Shown in pieces: positions 59,487 through 64,000 of a stretch of DNA of 64,000 bases. Each line of letters starts with the position of its first letter. Position 1 is the first letter of the stretch. The notes below the pieces were generated by a model. It had not been told where the DNA came from. It saw only the letters and a list, made by a program, of their open reading frames with translations, and did not search any database. Source of the DNA: Sphingomonas sp. (lineage in GTDB: Bacteria > Pseudomonadota > Alphaproteobacteria > Sphingomonadales > Sphingomonadaceae). The DNA is taken from assembly GCF_017744835.1 (NCBI RefSeq), contig NZ_JAGIAM010000001.1, positions 868,001 to 932,000 of the forward strand, given 5' to 3'. Made by a program: the position numbers and the translations under genes.

Positions 59487-60911
59487 CTAACCGACCAGCC
59501 CGCTCGCGGTCGCAAGTCCCAGGAAGGCGAGGAACCCCATCGAATCGGTGACCATCGTCACGAAGATCGACGACGCCACCGCAGGGTCCTGGCGGAAGCG
59601 CTCGAGCGCCACCGGCACCAGCACGCCGGCGAGTCCGGCGATCATGATGTTGGCCAGCATCGCCACGGCGATCACGATCGGCAGGGTGCCGTTGCTCGAC
59701 AGGTCGGTGAGCATCGTGCCCAGCATCGCCACCGCGAGGCCGATCGCCACCGCCACGGTGACCCCGTTGAGTAGCGCGATCGCGATTTCGCGGCGGATCG
59801 TGCGGATCGTGTTGGACTGGGTGAGCTGGTTGGTGGCGAGCGCACGCACGGTCACTGCCAGCGTCTGGGTGCCGGCGTTGCCGCCTACCCCCGCCACGAT
59901 CGGCATCAGCGCTGCGAGCACTGCCTTCTGCGCGATCGTCGCGTCGAAGAAGAAGACGATCGTCGCGGGCACGAGCGCGGTCACCAGATTGGTGAGCAGC
60001 CAGCGCACGCGGCCCTTGTAGCTGTCGAGCACGGGCTCGTTGATGTCGCCCTCGCCTGCGCCGGAGAGGCGCAGGATGTCCTCGCCGGCCTCTTCGGAGA
60101 TGATGTGGACCACGTCGTCCACCGTGATCATGCCGACGAGCCGTCCGCTCGAATCGACCACCGCGGCGGAAATCAGCGCATATTTCTGGAAGCGCAGCGC
60201 CACTTCCTCCTGGTCCATGTCGACCGGGATCAGCGTCTGCTCGCGCTTCATCACGTCGCCGATCGAGACCGATCGCGGCGTGCGCAGCACCCAGCTGAGA
60301 TGGCAGGTGCCCACCGGCTTGTGCCCGGGATCGACGACGAAGATCTCCCAGAAGTCGGTGGTCAGCTCCTCGTCGGCGCGCAGATAGTCGAGCACGTCGC
60401 CCACGGTCCAATGCTCGGGCACCGCGATCAGCTCGCGCTGCATCAGCCGGCCGGCGGATTCCTCGGGGTAGGAGAGCGCTTCCTCGATCGCGGCGCGGTC
60501 GTCGGGATCGAGCGCGCGGAGCACCTCGCGCTGGTCCTCGGCGTCCATGTCCTCGATGATCGCGACGGCATCGTCGGTATCGAGCTCGGCGGCGATGTCG
60601 GCGACCTGGTGCGGCTCGAGCGCGTCGACCAGCGCCTCGCGCACCCAGTCGTTCATCTCGGCGAGCACGTCGCCGTCGATCAGGTCGGAGATCGCGGCGA
60701 CCAGCGCCGGCCGCTGCTCGGCGGGCACGAGCTCGACCAGATCGGCGATGTCGGCGGGGTGAAGCGGCGCCACCTTGGCGTGCGCGGCCTCGGCATCGCC
60801 GGCCTCGACCGCCTCGAGCACTGCGCTCACATATTCGGGCTTGAGCCGGTCGTCCTCGTCCAGCTCGCTCTCGGGCGGCTGTGCCTCGGGATGCAGTTCG
60901 GTCTCGCTCAT
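59487..60911 (-). CDS. mgtE: Magnesium transporter MgtE
   Basis: Mg2+ channel of 474 residues gated by cytoplasmic Mg2+. The N-terminal MgtE_N superhelix (HPADIADLVELVPAEQRPALV; EPHQVADIAAELDTDDAVAIIEDM) is followed by two CBS domains (LRADEELTTDFWEIFVVDPG; ISAAVVDSSGRLVGMITVDDVV) and five TM helices with MPIVAGVGGNAGTQTLAVTVRAL, the selectivity-filter-type segment. The first 25 residues are acidic. It diverges from the cyclophilin gene. Confidence 0.95.
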   Translation of the reverse strand: MSETELHPEAQPPESELDEDDRLKPEYVSAVLEAVEAGDAEAAHAKVAPLHPADIADLVELVPAEQRPALVAAISDLIDGDVLAEMNDWVREALVDALEPHQVADIAAELDTDDAVAIIEDMDAEDQREVLRALDPDDRAAIEEALSYPEESAGRLMQRELIAVPEHWTVGDVLDYLRADEELTTDFWEIFVVDPGHKPVGTCHLSWVLRTPRSVSIGDVMKREQTLIPVDMDQEEVALRFQKYALISAAVVDSSGRLVGMITVDDVVHIISEEAGEDILRLSGAGEGDINEPVLDSYKGRVRWLLTNLVTALVPATIVFFFDATIAQKAVLAALMPIVAGVGGNAGTQTLAVTVRALATNQLTQSNTIRTIRREIAIALLNGVTVAVAIGLAVAMLGTMLTDLSSNGTLPIVIAVAMLANIMIAGLAGVLVPVALERFRQDPAVASSIFVTMVTDSMGFLAFLGLATASGLVG

Positions 60912-61026
60912 CGTCCGACCTCCCCTCGGCTGGTCCCGTTTCGGCCGCTGCCACCGTCGCGCGGCATTTGCAACTCCCTGCCGGGATGCTTAGGGCGGGG
61001 CGACCGTTTCAGTGGAGTTTCCCCAA

Positions 61027-61482
<456 letters not shown>

Positions 61483-61492
61483 GCCGCTTCAG

Positions 61493-61514
61493 CCCCTCCC
61501 TTCCGGGGGAGGGG
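61493..61514. terminator. Convergent hairpin between cyclophilin and LysR genes
   Basis: CCCCTCCC (61493-61500) and GGGAGGGG (61507-61514) form an 8-bp stem around TTCCGG between two converging stops. The right arm touches the lysR stop. There is no T run; similar G/C blocks occur elsewhere in the window. Confidence 0.55.
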
Positions 61515-62405
61515 TCAGACCTCGTCGGCCCCGACGGCCTCGATCAGCCAGTCGTGGAAGATCTTGACCGGGCGCAGGCTCAGCGCGCGCGGGCGGCAGA
61601 CGAACCAATAGCTGTAATGGCTCTCCACCGTCAGGTCGAAGAGCCGCACCAGTCGTTCGTCGCGCGCCGATTCGTAATGCGATTCGAGCATGAAGGCGAC
61701 GCCCAGCCCCTGCGCCGCGGCCTCGAGCATCAGATTGCCCGAATCGAAATGGTCGATCGCCAGCGGCTCGAGATCGGGAAAGCCCGCCGCCGCGCGCCAG
61801 GCAGTGAAGGTCTCGGGCATGTCGCGATGGACCAGCGCCGTCAGCCGCGAGAGTTGCTCGGGTCGCGTCACCGGATCGGGCCCCTCGACCAGCGAGCGCG
61901 CGCCGATCACATGCACGCGGTTGCGGTCCAGCCTCTTGGCATAGAGGCCGGGATCGATGTCGCGCGCGATCACGATCGCCGCGTCGAGCCCATCGCCCAG
62001 CCGCGCCATGCCGTGACCCGCGGTATCGACGTCGAGATGCAGCTCGGGATGCTTGCGCTTGAGGTCGGGAAGCTTGGGGAGCAGCCGCTGCGTCGCATAG
62101 AGCGGCAGCACGCCCAGCCGCAGCCGGATCAGCTCGGTGCCGCTCGTCATCGTCTCGACCGCGTCGGTCATCGCGTCGAGCGCGGGCGCGATCAGTCCCA
62201 GCAGCCGCTCGCCGTCGTCGTTGAGCCGCAGCGCCTGGTGGCGCCGCTCGAACAGCGGCTTGCCGATGAATCGCTCGAGCGACTGGACGCGGCGGCTGAG
62301 CGCGGGCGACGAAAGCGCCAGCTCCTCGGCGGCCGCCTTGATCGATCCGAGCCGGGCGACCTGGACGAACGCTTCGATGGCAGTGAGCGGCGGTAGCCTT
62401 CGCAT
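61515..62405 (-). CDS. LysR-family transcriptional regulator
   Basis: A 296-residue regulator with an N-terminal winged helix (RRLPPLTAIEAFVQVARLGSIKAAAEELALSSPALSRRVQSLE) and a GcvA-type effector domain (LRLGVLPLYATQRLLPKLPDL; HFDSGNLMLEAAAQGLGVAFML). ATG 62405 is set by the HTH. A palindrome TTTGTG-N8-CACAAA lies 10-29 bases upstream, the likely autoregulatory site. Target genes are unknown; the divergent sRNA/CDC48 locus is the natural candidate. Confidence 0.93.
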   Translation of the reverse strand: MRRLPPLTAIEAFVQVARLGSIKAAAEELALSSPALSRRVQSLERFIGKPLFERRHQALRLNDDGERLLGLIAPALDAMTDAVETMTSGTELIRLRLGVLPLYATQRLLPKLPDLKRKHPELHLDVDTAGHGMARLGDGLDAAIVIARDIDPGLYAKRLDRNRVHVIGARSLVEGPDPVTRPEQLSRLTALVHRDMPETFTAWRAAAGFPDLEPLAIDHFDSGNLMLEAAAQGLGVAFMLESHYESARDERLVRLFDLTVESHYSYWFVCRPRALSLRPVKIFHDWLIEAVGADEV

Positions 62406-62414
62406 GCGGCCTCT

Positions 62415-62434
62415 TTTGTGCGGTGCATCACAAA
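62415..62434. promoter_or_regulatory. Candidate LysR-type operator
   Basis: TTTGTG (62415-62420) and CACAAA (62429-62434) are perfect inverted half-sites eight bases apart, containing a T-N11-A pair as in LysR boxes. It begins 10 bases upstream of the lysR start. An 11-mer within it (TGTGCGGTGCA, 62417-62427) recurs in inverted form at 62559-62569. Confidence 0.5.
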
Positions 62435-62543
62435 TATCGGCAAGAGCATTTGTCTGCGCAAGCCCCCTAACCACAGGAGCCTGCGCGTCGTTACGTGCAC
62501 GACGGTTGCAACTCATGCAAGCCGGGAATGTTCATTTCGCACT

Positions 62544-62562
62544 TGCACAAAAACGTTGTGCA
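62544..62562. promoter_or_regulatory. Palindrome over the sRNA/leader promoter
   Basis: TGCACAA-N5-TTGTGCA is a perfect inverted repeat. It overlaps the presumed -35 TTGCAC (62543-62548) and spacer of a promoter whose -10 may be ACATAG (62567-62572). A bound regulator here would block that promoter. It shares half-site sequence with the operator near lysR. Confidence 0.45.
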
Positions 62563-62577
62563 CCGCACATAGAGAGC

Positions 62578-62637
62578 GCCTTTCAGGCATCCTCTCCTAA
62601 AACTTTTCCGGCGGGCCCTCGGCCCGCCATTTTTTTT
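62578..62637 (+). ncRNA. Candidate small RNA or leader attenuator upstream of the CDC48-like gene
   Basis: No ORF is present between lysR and the CDC48-like gene, yet a strong intrinsic terminator ends at 62637. A promoter-like TTGCAC-N18-ACATAG gives a predicted start near 62578. The ~60-nt product would have a short 5' hairpin (GCC-TTTCA-GGC), a single-stranded CCTCTCCT that could pair with Shine-Dalgarno sequences, and the terminator hairpin. It is either a small trans-acting RNA or an attenuating 5' leader of the ATPase gene. Start and promoter are inferred. Confidence 0.5.
62610..62637 (+). terminator. Intrinsic terminator 63 bases before the CDC48-like gene
   Basis: GGCGGGCC (62610-62617) and GGCCCGCC (62621-62628) form a perfect 8-bp stem with a three-base CTC loop, followed by A and eight Ts. 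It is the best T-tract terminator in the window. It lies upstream, not downstream, of a rightward gene. Confidence 0.85.
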
Positions 62638-62700
62638 GCCCCCTCGCGGCACGCAAACCGCGTTCCTATGTTCGGCCTTCATGCCTTTAGGGGACAGTGA

Positions 62701-64000
62701 ATGGCGGATGATGAAAGCAGAGGGCGAAAGCTCCAGGTTGCCAATGCCCGGCCCGAAGACAGCGGCCGCGGCCTGGCCCATATCCCGCGCTCGTTGATGG
62801 CGGCGCTCGGTATCACCGAGGGCGACGTGATCGAGATCGTCGGCAAGCGTGCCACCCCCGCGCGCGCGGTGTTGCCCTATCCCGAGGACGAGGGTCTGGA
62901 ACTGCTCCGCATCGACGGTCTGCAGCGCGCCAACGCCGGCGTAGGCTCGGGCGATTTCGTCGAAGTGCGCAAGATCGAGTCCAAGCCCGCGACGCGCGTC
63001 GTCTTCGCGCCGGCTCAGTCCAACCTGCGGCTCCAGGGGTCGAGCAACGCGCTCAAGCGCACCTTCTACGCGCGCCCGCTGACTGCCGGCGACACGATCG
63101 CGACGGTCGGCCACCAGCGCGCCGATATTCCTCCCAATGTCGCGCAATATCTGCGCGCGCCGGCCTATGCGCTGCAGGAGATCCGCCTCGCGGTTCTCTC
63201 CACCACGCCGCGCGGCGTCGTCCATATCGACGAGAATACCGAGGTCGAGCTTCGTCCCGAATATGAGGAGGCGAGCGAGAGCCGTCGCGCCGACGTCACC
63301 TATGACGATATCGGCGGCATGGCCGGCACGATCGACCAGCTCCGCGAGATGGTCGAGCTGCCCTTGCGCTACCCCGAGCTGTTCCAGCGCCTGGGCGTCG
63401 ATCCGCCCAAGGGCGTGCTGCTCCATGGTCCGCCCGGAACCGGCAAGACCCGTCTCGCGCGTGCGGTCGCCAACGAAAGCGATGCCACGTTCCACCTGAT
63501 CAACGGTCCGGAGATCATGGGCTCGGCTTATGGCGAGTCCGAGAAGCGCCTGCGCGACGTGTTCGAGGAGGCGGCCAAGTCCGCGCCGTCGATCGTCTTC
63601 ATCGACGAGATCGATTCGATCGCGCCCAAGCGCGGCCAGGTCTCGGGTGAAGCCGAGAAGCGCCTCGTCGCCCAGCTGCTCACGCTGATGGACGGGCTGG
63701 AGGCGCGCGCCAACATCGTCGTCATCGCCGCGACCAACCGGCCCGAGGCGATTGACGAGGCGCTGCGCCGTCCCGGCCGCTTCGATCGCGAGATCGTCGT
63801 CGGCGTTCCCGACGATCGCGGCCGGCGCGAGATCCTGGGCATCCACACGCGCGGCATGCCGCTGGCGGAGGACGTCGACCTGGGCGAGCTCGCGCGTACC
63901 ACTTATGGCTTTGTCGGCGCCGATCTCGCCGCGCTGACGCGGGAGGCAGCGATCGATTCGGTCCGGCGGATCATGCCCAAACTCAACCTCGAGGAAGGCA
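62701..64000 (+). CDS. CDC48/VCP-like AAA ATPase (3' end beyond window)
   Basis: Hexameric unfoldase related to eukaryotic p97/Cdc48 and archaeal VAT. The visible 433 codons contain the N-terminal double-psi barrel ([39 protein letters not shown]), the N-D1 linker, and the D1 ATPase: [20 protein letters not shown], Walker [16 protein letters not shown] (about residue 242), Walker [16 protein letters not shown] and the arginine fingers in [11 protein letters not shown]2 lies past the edge. AGGGGA precedes the ATG. Function in bacteria is unclear. Confidence 0.93.
   Translation, partial: MADDESRGRKLQVANARPEDSGRGLAHIPRSLMAALGITEGDVIEIVGKRATPARAVLPYPEDEGLELLRIDGLQRANAGVGSGDFVEVRKIESKPATRVVFAPAQSNLRLQGSSNALKRTFYARPLTAGDTIATVGHQRADIPPNVAQYLRAPAYALQEIRLAVLSTTPRGVVHIDENTEVELRPEYEEASESRRADVTYDDIGGMAGTIDQLREMVELPLRYPELFQRLGVDPPKGVLLHGPPGTGKTRLARAVANESDATFHLINGPEIMGSAYGESEKRLRDVFEEAAKSAPSIVFIDEIDSIAPKRGQVSGEAEKRLVAQLLTLMDGLEARANIVVIAATNRPEAIDEALRRPGRFDREIVVGVPDDRGRREILGIHTRGMPLAEDVDLGELARTTYGFVGADLAALTREAAIDSVRRIMPKLNLEEG

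Overview
The window is a GC-rich (roughly two-thirds G+C), almost gap-free piece of alphaproteobacterial core chromosome. Protein styles and gene order point to a sphingomonad (Sphingomonas or a close relative): class I lysyl-tRNA synthetase, a DUF3576 lipoprotein, DUF1491, DUF1489, MmcB, DUF6489 and a bacterial CDC48-type AAA ATPase. I see no rRNA, tRNA, CRISPR array, insertion sequence, prophage or broken gene. Taxonomy is inferred from gene content only.

The most informative part is 10.3-27.7 kb. Here lptE-holA meets a leftward block parB-parA-rsmG-mnmG-mnmE, followed by rho and hemJ-hemE. Across a 307-bp gap a rightward block begins: ppsR-maf-aroE-coaE-dnaQ-hpf-ptsN. The hemE/ppsR gap has the synteny of the Caulobacter/Rickettsia replication origin (hemE / RP001). 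It carries ten GANTC sites in 280 bp, a 36% GC patch and DnaA-box-like 9-mers, and most genes on each side run away from it. Three parS-like palindromes lie 7-9 kb to the left in or beside parA, rsmG and mnmG/mnmE. Together these describe the origin/centromere region of the chromosome.

Layout. 0-7.7 kb: the end of ftsK, lolA, xth, ribA (with a degenerate RibB-like N-terminal half), an HAD phosphatase, a YggS-type PLP protein, a short ThiE-like protein, a secreted beta-rich protein and a DUF3576 lipoprotein. 7.8-11.8 kb: leuS-lptE-holA, joined by ATGA overlaps. 11.9-22.7 kb: segregation, tRNA modification, alkylation repair (ogt), a dienelactone hydrolase, TerC, rho and haem synthesis. 23.0-28.5 kb: the ppsR-to-DUF1491 chain. 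28.7-34.9 kb: cell-wall hydrolase, MmcB, an ankyrin protein, SCO/YcgN/SprT-like operon, a class A PBP and MsrB. 35.6-39.3 kb: sucC, etfBA and a PhyH-like oxygenase. 39.3-45.6 kb: two divergent MFS pumps, lysS-nhaA and an AraC/GyrI-like regulator. 45.8-50.8 kb: an orphan BchE-like radical SAM enzyme, a DinG-like helicase and SixA. 50.8-53.8 kb: the rpmF-plsX-fabH-ihfA-merR fatty-acid/nucleoid block. 54.0-61.5 kb: MAPEG protein, MBL hydrolase, pabBC fusion, aspartate aminotransferase, msrA, DUF1489, mgtE and a cyclophilin. 61.5-64 kb: a LysR regulator, a probable small-RNA/attenuator locus and the start of a CDC48-like ATPase.

Non-coding signals worth attention are the origin region, the parS trio, a probable CTG start for hemE, a ~60-nt RNA unit ending in a strong terminator before the CDC48 gene, a foldable RNA candidate between lolA and xth, a terminator whose loop contains the mmcB start codon, and a 15-bp tandem repeat abutting the DinG-like helicase.
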